Positions 1 through 12,297 of a stretch of 64,000 nucleotides of DNA are shown here, one piece after another. Origin of the DNA: Methylobacter luteus IMV-B-3098 (lineage in GTDB: Bacteria > Pseudomonadota > Gammaproteobacteria > Methylococcales > Methylomonadaceae). Location: contig NZ_KE386569.1 in NCBI RefSeq assembly GCF_000427625.1, positions 745,376 through 809,375 on the forward strand, read 5' to 3'. Position numbers and translations under genes: made by a program. How positions within the stretch are numbered: the first letter of the stretch is position 1; the number at the start of each line of letters is the position of its first letter. Under the pieces are notes generated by a model. That model was not told where the DNA came from. It did no database searches and saw nothing but the letters and a program-made list of their open reading frames with translations.

Positions 1-278
1 ATGTGACCCCGGCCATCATCGAAAAATTCAAAAAACTGGGCGACGACAAAAGTGTATCAATTCTGACGCGGATTTTAACCGATGAAGTCGGGCATGTGGA
101 GTTGGGTTCCTATTGGTTTAAATTTGTCTGCCGTCAACAGGGCTTCGAATCTGAAGCTAAATATCGTGCATTGATCAGACAATACTACAAAGGCGGCAAA
201 CCAAAAGGTCCATTTAATCGAGAAATGCGTATAATTGCAGGTTTCTCGAATGCTGAACTGGACTGGCTGGAAAATTGA
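1..278 (+). CDS. DUF455 ferritin-like protein, C-terminal fragment (5' end outside window)
   Basis: This is the last 91 or so residues of a protein that starts before the window; the frame is open at the left edge, and the first full codon is at position 3. The motif DEVGHVELGS near residue 28 and the following WF are characteristic of the DUF455 family (COG2833), a ferritin-like four-helix family whose Glu and His residues are expected to hold a di-iron site. The biochemical role of the family is not established. The stop at 276-278 overlaps a possible TTG start of the downstream nnrS frame, so the two genes are probably co-transcribed. Without the N-terminal half, completeness and start cannot be judged. 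Confidence 0.75.
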   Translation, partial: VTPAIIEKFKKLGDDKSVSILTRILTDEVGHVELGSYWFKFVCRQQGFESEAKYRALIRQYYKGGKPKGPFNREMRIIAGFSNAELDWLEN

Positions 279-283
279 TCAAC

Positions 284-1459
284 ATGAAATCACCTACTAT
301 TTTTGATTATCCTCTGTTTGCCTTGGGATTTAGGGCTTTTTTCGGATTGGCCGGTTTATCGGCGCTGATTCTGATCGTGCTCTGGAACGCTATTTTCAAG
401 GGCGAGTTGGAATTGGGAAATTATTTTGCCAATACCTACTGGCATGCGCATGAAATGCTGCTCGGTTATTCCGTCGCCGTGATTGCCGGGTTTTTATTGA
501 CAGCGGTTAGAAACTGGACAAACCAGCCGACATCGACCGGCGATCAATTGGCCGGTTTGTGTCTGTTGTGGCTATATGGGCGCATCGTGCCGTTTTATGC
601 AGGACTGCTCCCGGATGCTCTGATTGCATTGATTGATTTTTCCTTCCTGCCGGTTCTGGCTTACCAGGTCAGCAAACCGATCATGCAGGCCCGTAATTAC
701 AGAAATCTGATCTTTATCGGGCTTCTGCTTCTGCTGTCCTTGGGCAATGGCTTGATACATGCAGAGATTCTCGGTCTCCAGGAAAACAGCGCATGGCTGG
801 GCATTCAGGTGGTCGTCGCGACTATCATTATCATGATTCTGGTCATTGCCGGCCGCGTTTTTCCCTTTTTCACGGAACGCGGCTTGCCGGGAACGCGGGC
901 ATTAAAAAATCCGGTCCTGGATGTCCTGTCGATTGTAACGGCGACGCTGGTATTCGGCTTGCAGTTCTATAATATTTCAGGTGTCGTCCTGGCATTGACA
1001 GCGGTGCTGGCGGTCGTCGTTAATATTGCTAGAGTATCGGGTTGGTATGTGCAGCGCATCTGGTATGTGCCGTTATTGTGGGTGCTCTATATCGGCTATG
1101 GCTGGATTATTCTGGGCTTCGCGCTGACGGCTTTTTCCGCTTACGGACTGGTAGCGCCGACTTTGGCCCTGCATGCTTTTACTGTCGGCGGCATCGGCGT
1201 ATTAACGCTGGGCATGATGGCACGCGTATCGTTAGGCCATACCGGCAGAGCGCTTCGAGTTTCAAACGCCATGGCGATTGGATTTGTGCTGATCAATCTG
1301 GCAGCCTTGTTCAGGGTTTTATTACCGATAGCGTTGCCGGATTGGTACGGCATGCTCGTATACGTATCGACGCTATCCTGGTTGACGGCGTTTTCACTGT
1401 TTGTGTTTGTTTATGCGCCGATACTGACTACGGCCCGGATCGACGGTCAGGAAGGTTAG
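284..1459 (+). CDS. nnrS: NnrS family haem- and copper-containing membrane protein
   Basis: This protein of about 391 residues is almost entirely hydrophobic, with roughly 12 predicted membrane segments. It opens with FDYPLFALGFRAFF, the usual N-terminus of NnrS, and contains the conserved WHAHEMLLGY segment near residue 50 and LHAFTVGGIGVLTLGMMARVS near residue 300. NnrS proteins are inner-membrane haem-copper proteins linked to tolerance of nitric oxide and nitrosative stress; the exact reaction is not known. I chose ATG 284 over the in-frame TTG at 275 because family members normally begin just before the FDYPLF motif. The gene follows the DUF455 gene with almost no gap and probably shares its transcript. 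Confidence 0.9.
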   Translation: MKSPTIFDYPLFALGFRAFFGLAGLSALILIVLWNAIFKGELELGNYFANTYWHAHEMLLGYSVAVIAGFLLTAVRNWTNQPTSTGDQLAGLCLLWLYGRIVPFYAGLLPDALIALIDFSFLPVLAYQVSKPIMQARNYRNLIFIGLLLLLSLGNGLIHAEILGLQENSAWLGIQVVVATIIIMILVIAGRVFPFFTERGLPGTRALKNPVLDVLSIVTATLVFGLQFYNISGVVLALTAVLAVVVNIARVSGWYVQRIWYVPLLWVLYIGYGWIILGFALTAFSAYGLVAPTLALHAFTVGGIGVLTLGMMARVSLGHTGRALRVSNAMAIGFVLINLAALFRVLLPIALPDWYGMLVYVSTLSWLTAFSLFVFVYAPILTTARIDGQEG

Positions 1460-1466
1460 TTGAATG

Positions 1467-1495
1467 CACCGGCTGAATCCAGCGTTCAGCCGGTG
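1467..1495. terminator. Stem-loop between convergent nnrS and ispG
   Basis: Two perfect 11-bp arms (CACCGGCTGAA and its complement) enclose a 7-nt loop. It is the only structure in the 45-bp gap between the convergent nnrS and ispG stops, so a shared bidirectional terminator is likely, although neither side carries a clear T-run. Confidence 0.6.
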
Positions 1496-1504
1496 AACTG
1501 CGGC

Positions 1505-2722
1505 TTATGCGCCGTAATGCGATTCGATATAACGCTGTACTATTTCCTGAAATTCCTCGGCAATCCGGTCGCCTTTCAGTGTGACCGTTTTTACACCGTC
1601 TTCATAGACAGGCGCTACCGGTGATTCGCCGGTACCGGGCAGGCTGATGCCGATATTGGCGTTTTTGCTTTCACCGGGACCATTGACCACGCAGCCCATT
1701 ACAGCCACTTCCATGGTTTCAACGCCCGGGTATTGGCTGCGCCAGACCGGCATGCTGTCACGCAGATACGTTTGAATCTCCAGCGCCAGTTTCTGGAAAT
1801 AGTCGCTGGTCGTACGGCCGCAACCGGGGCAGGAGATAACCATAGGCGTAAACGAGCGAAAGCCCATTGTTTGCAGAATTTCCTGGCCGACAATGACTTC
1901 CTGGGTTCTTGCCGAGCCGGGTTCGGGAGTCAGGGAAATGCGAATGGTATCACCGATACCCTGCTGCATCAGCACCGATAACGCGGCGGCCGAAGACACG
2001 ATGCCTTTCGAACCCATGCCGGCTTCAGTCAGGCCCAGGTGCAGGGCGTAATCGCAACGTCTGGACAGTTCCTGATAAATGCTGATCAATTCCTGCACAT
2101 TGCTGATTTTACAGGACAGCACGATTTTGTTTTTGGCCAGGCCGAGTTCTTCTGCCTTGGCCGCGCTTTCCAGAGCGGAGATAATAATCGCTTCACGGGT
2201 GATGGCCGGCAGTTCCTCAGGATTCGCCTTGCTTCTGTTTTCTTCCAGTAAACGAGTCAGCACCGATTGATCGAGACTGCCTCCGTTGACGCCGATACGG
2301 ACCGGTTTGTCGTAGCGGCAGGCAAACTCGATCATTTGCTGGAATTGCGGGTCGCGGCTTTTTCCGCGGCCGACGTTGCCGGGATTGATGCGGTATTTGC
2401 TTAATGCTTCAGCGCAGTCCGGATATTTTTCCAGTAATTTATGTCCGTTGAAATGAAAGTCCCCAACAATCGGTGTATCGCAGCCCTTCTGATCTAACTG
2501 ATTGCGGATATCAGCAACAGCTTTAGCCGCTTCTTCCGAATTAACCGTAATACGGACAAGTTCAGAACCTGCCGTGGCCAGTTCAATAATCTGATTGACG
2601 GTTGCGGAAACATCGGCCGTATCGGTATTGGTCATTGATTGAACCACGATAGGCGCGCCACCGCCGACTTTAACATTGCCGATTAATACTTGCTGAGTAA
2701 TTTTTCTAGGGCTAATTGACAT
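1505..2722 (-). CDS. ispG: 4-hydroxy-3-methylbut-2-en-1-yl diphosphate synthase
   Basis: IspG (GcpE) converts methylerythritol cyclodiphosphate to HMBPP, the penultimate step of the MEP isoprenoid pathway, in the cytoplasm with a 4Fe-4S cluster. The 405-residue product has the TIM-barrel start [12 protein letters not shown] and the cluster cysteines Cys298 and Cys301 (SCPGCGRTT) and Cys344 (GCVVNGPGE), with Glu351 as the likely fourth ligand. It is somewhat longer than the 372-residue E. coli enzyme. This extra length comes from an insert around residues 160-175 and the C-terminus. It is transcribed divergently from the metallophosphoesterase gene, and a hairpin lies in the short leader. Confidence 0.95.
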   Translation of the reverse strand: MSISPRKITQQVLIGNVKVGGGAPIVVQSMTNTDTADVSATVNQIIELATAGSELVRITVNSEEAAKAVADIRNQLDQKGCDTPIVGDFHFNGHKLLEKYPDCAEALSKYRINPGNVGRGKSRDPQFQQMIEFACRYDKPVRIGVNGGSLDQSVLTRLLEENRSKANPEELPAITREAIIISALESAAKAEELGLAKNKIVLSCKISNVQELISIYQELSRRCDYALHLGLTEAGMGSKGIVSSAAALSVLMQQGIGDTIRISLTPEPGSARTQEVIVGQEILQTMGFRSFTPMVISCPGCGRTTSDYFQKLALEIQTYLRDSMPVWRSQYPGVETMEVAVMGCVVNGPGESKNANIGISLPGTGESPVAPVYEDGVKTVTLKGDRIAEEFQEIVQRYIESHYGA

Positions 2723-2746
2723 ATAAAATCTTTATGGAAAAGGTTA

Positions 2747-2768
2747 CGGTTATCTGAAAGAATAACCG
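2747..2768. promoter_or_regulatory. Hairpin in the ispG / phosphoesterase divergent gap
   Basis: Arms CGGTTAT and ATAACCG pair perfectly around an 8-nt loop. It sits 25 bp upstream of the ispG start in the only space available for the two divergent promoters. It could be an operator or leader structure; nothing identifies a regulator. Confidence 0.3.
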
Positions 2769-2806
2769 CAATTATACCTTATACAGGATATTGAGCAGAT
2801 TAAATC

Positions 2807-3541
2807 GTGAAGATTAATTATTTTTCTGATGTACATTTGGAATGCGGAGCATTGGAAGCGCCAGCTAATGATGCTGATATTATCATCGCCGCAGGTGATA
2901 TCGGGATTCGTACACAAGGCCTTGAATGGCTGAAATCCTTGAACAAACCGGTTATTTACGTTGCGGGTAATCATGAGTTTTATGGCCAGGATCACCAGGA
3001 AACTCTACAGATGCTTAGGGAACAATGTAGAAGGACTAATGTGCAGTTTCTTGAGAACAGCGAGTTTTTATTTCAGGATGTGCGTTTTTTAGGCTGCACG
3101 ATGTGGGCCGATCTGTTTGTCGAAGGTGAGGAAAAAGCAGACGCGTTAGGAAGGACACTAAATGATTTCAAGAAAATCAGACTTACAGGAAAACCATTCG
3201 GCAGTACTGATTTTACGCAATTGCACCAGATTTCAAAGGAATGGCTGGAGCGAGAATTAGCCCTGCCATTTCCCGGCAAGACCGTTGTAGTTACGCATCA
3301 TGCGCCTTCCCAATGGAGTTGGGATGATCCACTGAATGACCTTAAAAAGTTAGCCTATTGCAATAACTTTGACTTAAAACCCCTGATGTATGAATACGAG
3401 ATCGATGCATGGTTTCACGGTCACGTGCACAGTCCATCCGATTACCATATAGCCGGTGCCAGAATATTGTGCAACCCTCGTGGATATTCTGGCAAAAAAA
3501 CAGTGCCGGGCTTTGATCTGAATAGAACCGTTGTTATTTAA
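2807..3541 (+). CDS. Calcineurin-like metallophosphoesterase
   Basis: The 244-residue protein shows the whole metal-binding signature in order: SDVHLE (residues 7-12), AGDIG, AGNHEFYG, VVTHHAP near 160 and FHGHVH near 200. These residues hold the two-metal centre of calcineurin-like phosphoesterases (COG1409-type). No membrane segment or signal peptide is visible, so it should be cytoplasmic. The natural substrate cannot be read from the sequence. It stands alone, divergent from ispG and 87 bp before the SemiSWEET gene. Confidence 0.88.
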   Translation: MKINYFSDVHLECGALEAPANDADIIIAAGDIGIRTQGLEWLKSLNKPVIYVAGNHEFYGQDHQETLQMLREQCRRTNVQFLENSEFLFQDVRFLGCTMWADLFVEGEEKADALGRTLNDFKKIRLTGKPFGSTDFTQLHQISKEWLERELALPFPGKTVVVTHHAPSQWSWDDPLNDLKKLAYCNNFDLKPLMYEYEIDAWFHGHVHSPSDYHIAGARILCNPRGYSGKKTVPGFDLNRTVVI

Positions 3542-3628
3542 ACGGCTCTAACAACGCGTATTGAGCTTCATAGCTTGGTAGCTTCCGCATATTTACAACG
3601 AATTTTATATCAATAGAGAACGACACTG

Positions 3629-3901
3629 ATGATAGCAATGCCTGAAATTATTGGCTATATAGCCGCAACACTGACAACGGCCTCATTTTTACCGCAGGCT
3701 ATATTGACGATAAAAACCAGGGACACTGAATCGCTGTCTTTGAGCATGTACAGTATATTTACGCTGGGCGTACTGTGCTGGCTTGTCTACGGCGTTTATA
3801 TCTCCGATACGGCCATCATATTTGCCAACGCGATAACGCTGGTACTGGCCGCTTCAATACTATCCTTCAAGATATACAATACGGTCTGCAAAAAAAGTTA
3901 G
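3629..3901 (+). CDS. SemiSWEET family sugar transporter
   Basis: This 90-residue protein has three hydrophobic segments: residues 5-25, 40-58 and 64-84. It carries the PQ motif of the SWEET/PQ-loop superfamily in ASFLPQAILTIKTRDTESLS. Single three-helix SemiSWEETs dimerise to make one sugar or small-solute pore. The length is typical for the family. A second in-frame ATG at 3638 could be the true start (MPEIIGY is the usual beginning). The substrate is unknown, and neither neighbour is a sugar catabolism gene. Confidence 0.85.
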   Translation: MIAMPEIIGYIAATLTTASFLPQAILTIKTRDTESLSLSMYSIFTLGVLCWLVYGVYISDTAIIFANAITLVLAASILSFKIYNTVCKKS

Positions 3902-3984
3902 GTCTTTATTTCCCTTGCTAATGCTTGCGGCTGGCCTGAACCGCATTCTGTTCATTGATAAAATTCAAAATACGGCACATAACG

Positions 3985-3990
3985 TATAAT
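3985..3990 (+). promoter_or_regulatory. Candidate -10 element upstream of hrpA
   Basis: A perfect TATAAT lies 26 bp before the hrpA start. No good -35 hexamer is visible at the right distance, and the start codon itself lacks a clear Shine-Dalgarno sequence, so the hrpA leader would be very short. Confidence 0.35.
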
Positions 3991-4016
3991 AGCTTTATTT
4001 GCCTTGACTGTTCTGG

Positions 4017-7000
4017 ATGTCGACTCTCGATCTGATTAAACAACTCACTTCCCGATTACCTCAATGCCTGGGCCAGGACCGGCACGGCTTCAAGCGGCAA
4101 CTGGACCGGCTGCGCAGCGACTGTCAGAAAGGCAAAGATCCGGTCGAGCCACTCAATGCGCTGAGAAGCCGCATTGAAAGATCGATAGCTATGCGCAGCA
4201 AGCGTCTGGCCAGTATTCCTGCGATCAGTTTTCCCGATTTGCCGGTTACGGGCAAGAAAGATGATATCGCCGAGTTGATCAAAGCCAATCAGGTCGTAAT
4301 CGTCTGCGGCGAGACGGGGTCTGGCAAGACCACACAGTTACCGAAGATTTGCCTTTCGATAGGACGTGGCGCATCCGGCTTTATCGGTCATACGCAACCC
4401 AGACGAATCGCCGCGCGCACCGTGGCCGACCGGATAGCCGAAGAGTTGGGCGAGACTATGGGTAAATCAGTCGGCTACAAAGTCCGCTTTAACGACAAGA
4501 CCCATGCCGAGTCGTTGGTTAAACTCATGACCGACGGTATTTTGCTGGCCGAATCCCAAAACGATCCTTATTTGAGCCAATACGATACGATCATTATCGA
4601 TGAGGCACACGAGCGCAGCTTGAACATTGACTTTTTGTTGGGCTACATGAAATGGCTGCTGCCCAAGCGCCCCGATTTGAAACTCGTCATTACCTCGGCC
4701 ACGATCGATCCGCAACGATTCGCCAATCATTTTGATAGTGCGCCGATCATTGAAGTGTCGGGGCGTACTTATCCGGTAGAGATTCGGTATCGCCCGATAG
4801 AGCAACGGGATGAAGAAGACGAAACCAGCGACGATCTACAGCAGGCCATCCTCGATGCCGTCGATGAATTACAGCGCGATATCCGCGGCGATATCCTGAT
4901 CTTCCTGAGCGGCGAGCGCGAAATCCGCGAGACGACCGATTCTTTGAAAAAGCATCATCCGACCCAGTATGAAATCCTGCCGCTGTATTCGAAGCTCAGC
5001 GTCAGCGAGCAGGAGCGCGTGTTCAAGCCCAAAGGCGGCAAGATACGCATCGTGCTGGCGACCAACGTCGCCGAAACGTCGCTGACCGTGCCGGGCATCC
5101 GTTGTGTTATCGATACCGGCCATGCGCGCATCAGTCGCTACAGCCATCGCAGCAAAATCCAGCGCCTGCCGATAGAAAAAATATCGCAGGCCAGCGCCAA
5201 CCAGCGCGCGGGACGTTGCGGCCGCGTCGCCGAGGGCATCTGTATCCGGCTGTATTCGAAGGACGACTATCTGGCCCGGCCCGCATTTACCGAGCCGGAA
5301 ATCATGCGCACGAACCTGTCATCGGTCATTCTGCAGATGACGTCGCTGAATTTGGGCGATATCGAGAAATTCCCGTTTGTCGAGCCGCCTGAAGATAAAA
5401 TGATCCGTGACGGCAAGAATGCGCTGCATGAAGTCAATGCGCTCGACAAGCAGGGCAAACTGACCGATATCGGCAGGCAACTGGCCAAGTTCCCGACTGA
5501 CCCGAAACTGGCGCGCATGCTGATTGCGGCCGAAAAACAGCATTGTTTGACCGAAGTGGCGATCATCGTGTCGGCCCTCAGTATTCAGGACCCGCGCGAG
5601 AAGCCGGCCGATAAAATGCACCAGGCCGATGCCAAACACGCAGCCTTCCGCAAGGAAGATTCGGATTTTCTAACGATCCTGAATATCTGGAATACGTTCG
5701 AAGAGCAGAAAAAGCAGCTGTCCAACAACAAATTGCGCAAATACTGCAGCGACAATTTCCTGTCCTATATCCGCATGCGCGAATGGTACGACATCCACGC
5801 GCAGATCATGCAGGTGGTCAAAGGCGAATTGAAAATGAAGCCGAATATGGTCGAGGCCAGCTATGAAGAAATCCATCGCGCGTTATTGCCAGGGCTGCTG
5901 TCGAATATCGGTTTTCGCCATGAGCAATACGAGTATCTGGGCGCTCGAGGACTCAAATTCTTCATTTTTCCCGGTTCCGGCCTGCATAAAGCCCGGCCGA
6001 AATGGATCATGGCGGCCGAACAGGTCGAAACCAGTAAGGTTTATGCGCGCAATGTCGCCAGGATCGAGCCGGAATGGATAGAGCAGTGCGCCGAGCATTT
6101 GATCAAGCGCAACTATTACGATCCGCACTGGGAAAAGAAGGCCGGGCGCAGCGCCGTCTATGAGCGCACCTTGCTGTTCGGCCTGACTTTGCAGGCCGGT
6201 CGCAAAGTGCCTTACGAGCGTGTCGATCCCAAGGCCGCGCGCGAGATCTTTATCCGCTCGGCGCTGGTCGACCAGGATTACCATACCAATGCACCGTTTT
6301 TTGTCGCCAACCAGAAGCTGCTTGAAGAGGTCGGCTATATCCAGCATAAGGGTCGTCGTGTCGATCTGATCGAGGATGAAGAGTGGCTGTATCAGTTCTA
6401 CGACAAGAAACTGCCGGCCGATATCGTCAGCGGTATTGCGCTTGATCAATGGCGTAAAACCGCCGAACGGGAAAATCCCAAAATCCTGTTTCTGACCAAG
6501 GACGACCTGACCCGCGGGCACGATAATCAGGTCAACGAATGGGATTTTCCCGACAGTAAGAAGATAGGCAATCTGACGATCGTGCTGCAATACCGGTTTG
6601 AGCCGGGCCATGACGAAGACGGCGTCACGGCCATCATTCCCGTGCATCAGCTGAATCAGGTTTCGCAGGCGCCGTTCGACTGGCTGGTGCCGGGCATGCT
6701 GGAAGAAAAACTGGTCGCGTTGATCAAATCGCTGCCTAAAAACCTGAGAAAACATTTCGTGCCCGTGCCGGAAACCGTCAAGCAGTGTCTTGAAATCGAG
6801 CCCGATTTTAAAGGCTCGTTGTACGAATGGCTGAGTAACCGACTCAGAAAACTGACCGGCGAAGCCATACCACTCAATGCCTGGAATCCGGATGCGTTGC
6901 CGGATCACCTGAAAATGAATTTCAGGGTCATCGACGACGAGGGCAAGCTGCTTGATTACGGCCGCGACCTGAAAAAACTGCAAGGCAAATACACGCAGAC

Positions 7001-7907
7001 GGCTGGCGAAAGCTTTGACCAGTTGGCTGCCGACGAATTGAATCATACCGGCTGCATACAATGGGCTTTCGACGATCTGCCCGATACCTGGCAATTCATG
7101 CAGAAGGGCCAGGCATTCGTCGGCTATCCGGCCATTGTCGATGAAGCCGACGCCGTCGGCGTACGCATTTTCGATACCGAGCAAAAAGCCGCGCGCCAGC
7201 ATCAGGCTGGGCTCATGCGTTTGTTTCAGCTCTATCTGCGCAAGGAGTGCACGTACATCATCAAAAGCCTGCCCAAGTCGGCGGCCGCGGAATTGACCTA
7301 TAACCAATTGCCCAAACATCCGATCATAGAAGCTGATGCCGCAGCGTCTTACAAGGACGATATGCTTTATTTGATCCTGTATGCGGTGTTTGTCGAAGGT
7401 AAAACGATACGCACGCAGCAGGCTTTCGAACAAAGTTTAAAGCAGCACAAGGGAGAACTGGTCGGGCTTGCCAATGAAACCGGCAAAATTGTGCTGGAGA
7501 TCATGGAACTGTACGGGGCTATCAAAGCACAGCTAAAACGCTTCAATGCCAACGATCCGATGGTTCAGGACATCAATGAACAACTTAAGTTTATGGTCTA
7601 TGCGGGCTTTATCCGCCATACGCCGTTCCAGCAGCTTAAAGCCATGCCGCGCTATCTTAAGGCGATCCTCTACCGCATCGATAAATTCGATAACAGTCTG
7701 CAAAAAATACAGGAAATAAACCGCTACTGGACACGCTACTGGAAAAACGTTGAGAAGCAGGCTAAAAAAGAGCCCATTATTCCCGAGCAGGATAATTACC
7801 GCTGGATGCTGGAGGAATTCCGGGTTTCGCTGTTTGCGCAGCAACTTAAAACGGCTTACCCGGTTTCGGCAAAACGCATGGAAAAAGCCTGGGATGAAAG
7901 AGGGTAA
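4017..7907 (+). CDS. hrpA: ATP-dependent RNA helicase HrpA (DEAH box)
   Basis: This 1296-residue protein matches the length of E. coli HrpA (1300). Walker A is GETGSGKTTQ with Lys104, the DEAH box is IIDEAHERS near residue 195, motif III is SATID, and motif VI is QRAGRCGR near 400. The helicase core is followed by the HA2/OB segment and the long HrpA-specific DUF3418 C-terminal region. HrpA is a cytoplasmic helicase implicated in fimbrial mRNA processing and in rescuing stalled or collided ribosomes. A long open frame on the opposite strand (5883-7433) is a codon-bias shadow. The gene is monocistronic; the repeated DnaA-box block follows it. Confidence 0.95.
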   Translation: MSTLDLIKQLTSRLPQCLGQDRHGFKRQLDRLRSDCQKGKDPVEPLNALRSRIERSIAMRSKRLASIPAISFPDLPVTGKKDDIAELIKANQVVIVCGETGSGKTTQLPKICLSIGRGASGFIGHTQPRRIAARTVADRIAEELGETMGKSVGYKVRFNDKTHAESLVKLMTDGILLAESQNDPYLSQYDTIIIDEAHERSLNIDFLLGYMKWLLPKRPDLKLVITSATIDPQRFANHFDSAPIIEVSGRTYPVEIRYRPIEQRDEEDETSDDLQQAILDAVDELQRDIRGDILIFLSGEREIRETTDSLKKHHPTQYEILPLYSKLSVSEQERVFKPKGGKIRIVLATNVAETSLTVPGIRCVIDTGHARISRYSHRSKIQRLPIEKISQASANQRAGRCGRVAEGICIRLYSKDDYLARPAFTEPEIMRTNLSSVILQMTSLNLGDIEKFPFVEPPEDKMIRDGKNALHEVNALDKQGKLTDIGRQLAKFPTDPKLARMLIAAEKQHCLTEVAIIVSALSIQDPREKPADKMHQADAKHAAFRKEDSDFLTILNIWNTFEEQKKQLSNNKLRKYCSDNFLSYIRMREWYDIHAQIMQVVKGELKMKPNMVEASYEEIHRALLPGLLSNIGFRHEQYEYLGARGLKFFIFPGSGLHKARPKWIMAAEQVETSKVYARNVARIEPEWIEQCAEHLIKRNYYDPHWEKKAGRSAVYERTLLFGLTLQAGRKVPYERVDPKAAREIFIRSALVDQDYHTNAPFFVANQKLLEEVGYIQHKGRRVDLIEDEEWLYQFYDKKLPADIVSGIALDQWRKTAERENPKILFLTKDDLTRGHDNQVNEWDFPDSKKIGNLTIVLQYRFEPGHDEDGVTAIIPVHQLNQVSQAPFDWLVPGMLEEKLVALIKSLPKNLRKHFVPVPETVKQCLEIEPDFKGSLYEWLSNRLRKLTGEAIPLNAWNPDALPDHLKMNFRVIDDEGKLLDYGRDLKKLQGKYTQTAGESFDQLAADELNHTGCIQWAFDDLPDTWQFMQKGQAFVGYPAIVDEADAVGVRIFDTEQKAARQHQAGLMRLFQLYLRKECTYIIKSLPKSAAAELTYNQLPKHPIIEADAAASYKDDMLYLILYAVFVEGKTIRTQQAFEQSLKQHKGELVGLANETGKIVLEIMELYGAIKAQLKRFNANDPMVQDINEQLKFMVYAGFIRHTPFQQLKAMPRYLKAILYRIDKFDNSLQKIQEINRYWTRYWKNVEKQAKKEPIIPEQDNYRWMLEEFRVSLFAQQLKTAYPVSAKRMEKAWDERG

Positions 7908-7925
7908 TGCCGGACGATCATGAAA

Positions 7926-8147
7926 GGTTTTGACTCAACATCAGTTGCCCACAGGTTAAATCAATAACTTAGCGCGTATTTATCCGGCTTGAATCAGGCT
8001 TAAAGTTAGAAGTTAAGTTATTGATAATTAAAAAATAAATGTATTGATTCGTTTTTATACAATTTAACAAAACTGTAATAAAAACGGTAATTAAGCGATG
8101 AATAAAACAATTAATCCACAAAGTTATCCACAGGTTTTGTGAATAAC
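7926..8147. repeat. Direct repeat, copy 1 (222 bp, AT-rich with DnaA boxes)
   Basis: This is the first of two direct, non-coding copies, each 222 bp and 352 bp apart start to start. They are nearly identical in two stretches: the first 50 bp or so (around ATCAGTTGCCCACAGG) and the last 110 bp or so (from TTCGTTTTTATACAAT to the end). They are diverged in between. Each copy has an AT-rich middle and ends in a DnaA-box pair. The copy covers most of the front of the hrpA-dnaE gap. Confidence 0.85.
8112..8146. promoter_or_regulatory. DnaA-box cluster, copy 1
   Basis: TTATCCACA at 8124-8132 is identical to the high-affinity E. coli R1 box. TGTGAATAA at 8138-8146 is an inverted box (TTATTCACA), also fitting TTATNCACA. 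TAATCCACA at 8112-8120 is one mismatch away. A weaker TTGCCCACA lies at 7945-7953. The two strong boxes face each other across 5 bp. Whether DnaA binds here, and whether it serves replication or dnaE control, is inference. Confidence 0.6.
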
Positions 8148-8154
8148 CGCAAAA

Positions 8155-8183
8155 AAGCCTATCGGATGCCCGTCGATAGGCTT
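8155..8183 (-). terminator. Stem-loop between the two repeat copies
   Basis: Perfect 10-bp arms (AAGCCTATCG and complement) enclose a 9-nt loop. On the minus strand the stem is followed by a run of six T, which is a good intrinsic terminator shape; on the plus strand there is no T-run. It would stop leftward transcription entering the hrpA 3' end. Confidence 0.55.
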
Positions 8184-8277
8184 ATATCAAAAAAAGCCGC
8201 ATACCATTTCCCAATCTGAAGCACTATAAAAAGCTTAACAAGCCGTGGGTAAAGAGTAGCTTGATGATTATCAAAAT

Positions 8278-8499
8278 GGTTTGGACTCAATATCAGTTGC
8301 CCACAGGTTAAATCAATGACTTAGCACACGCTCGTCTAGGCTCTAATATATGGGGAATTGGTCTGTAAGTTATTGATAACAATAAAATTACCGAATTGGT
8401 TCGTTTTTATACAATTTAACAAAACTGTAATAAAAACGGTAATTAAGCAGCAGATAAAACAATCAATCCACAGAGTTATCCACAGGTTTTGTGAATAAC
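8278..8499. repeat. Direct repeat, copy 2 (222 bp, AT-rich with DnaA boxes)
   Basis: This is the second copy of the 222-bp block, ending 241 bp before the dnaE start. The AT-rich part (8368-8460) keeps TTATTGATAA and the run from TTCGTTTTTATACAAT onward, while the segment between 8325 and 8365 has diverged. Having the same length in both copies without indels suggests selection on spacing or a fairly recent duplication. Confidence 0.85.
8464..8498. promoter_or_regulatory. DnaA-box cluster, copy 2
   Basis: It has the same arrangement as copy 1: TTATCCACA at 8476-8484, inverted TGTGAATAA at 8490-8498, a degenerate CAATCCACA at 8464-8472, and TTGCCCACA at 8297-8305. The two strong boxes are unchanged between copies while nearby bases differ. 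Confidence 0.6.
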
Positions 8500-8572
8500 T
8501 TTTTAAAATGGCAATACGGATATTTTTATCCGAGGGCTGCTGAAACTGAAGCCCTGTCTAAAGCCGAAAGTG

Positions 8573-8578
8573 TATAAT
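8573..8578 (+). promoter_or_regulatory. Candidate -10 element for dnaE
   Basis: A perfect TATAAT, preceded by TG, lies 163 bp upstream of the dnaE start and 75 bp after the second DnaA-box pair. No strong -35 hexamer is seen. A promoter here would place the DnaA boxes at about -80 relative to the start of transcription. Confidence 0.4.
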
Positions 8579-8740
8579 ATCCGTCCATGAAAGACGCATA
8601 CCGCCGGCTTTAAATCCGTTCTAAAAAATTATGCGCTTCGTGATAAAAATGTGTTTGGCTTTCAAGCTTTTTGTCTGTTTAGCGCCGCTTTACCGGGTTT
8701 GACACACGCCCCACTTACCTGATTCTGATAAAAAACACCT

Positions 8741-12241
<3,501 letters not shown>

Positions 12242-12245
12242 GGAT

Positions 12246-12277
12246 TGCCACGAAGCATAAGCCTTTGCTTCGTGGCA
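12246..12277. terminator. Bidirectional terminator between dnaE and rne
   Basis: Perfect 11-bp arms (TGCCACGAAGC and complement) around a 10-nt loop fill the 56-bp gap between the convergent dnaE and rne stop codons. Confidence 0.7.
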
Positions 12278-12297
12278 GTTAATATACAACCGATCGT

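Noticed and set aside
5883-7433. A 516-codon open frame on the minus strand inside hrpA
   Set aside because: Its translation has no family features and it lies entirely antisense to a clear helicase; it results from codon bias.
8155-8183. Terminator of hrpA on the plus strand
   Set aside because: The T-run is on the minus strand only and the hairpin is 250 bp from the hrpA stop.
7926-8499. CRISPR-like repeat array
   Set aside because: Only two long copies exist, without short regular repeats or unique spacers.
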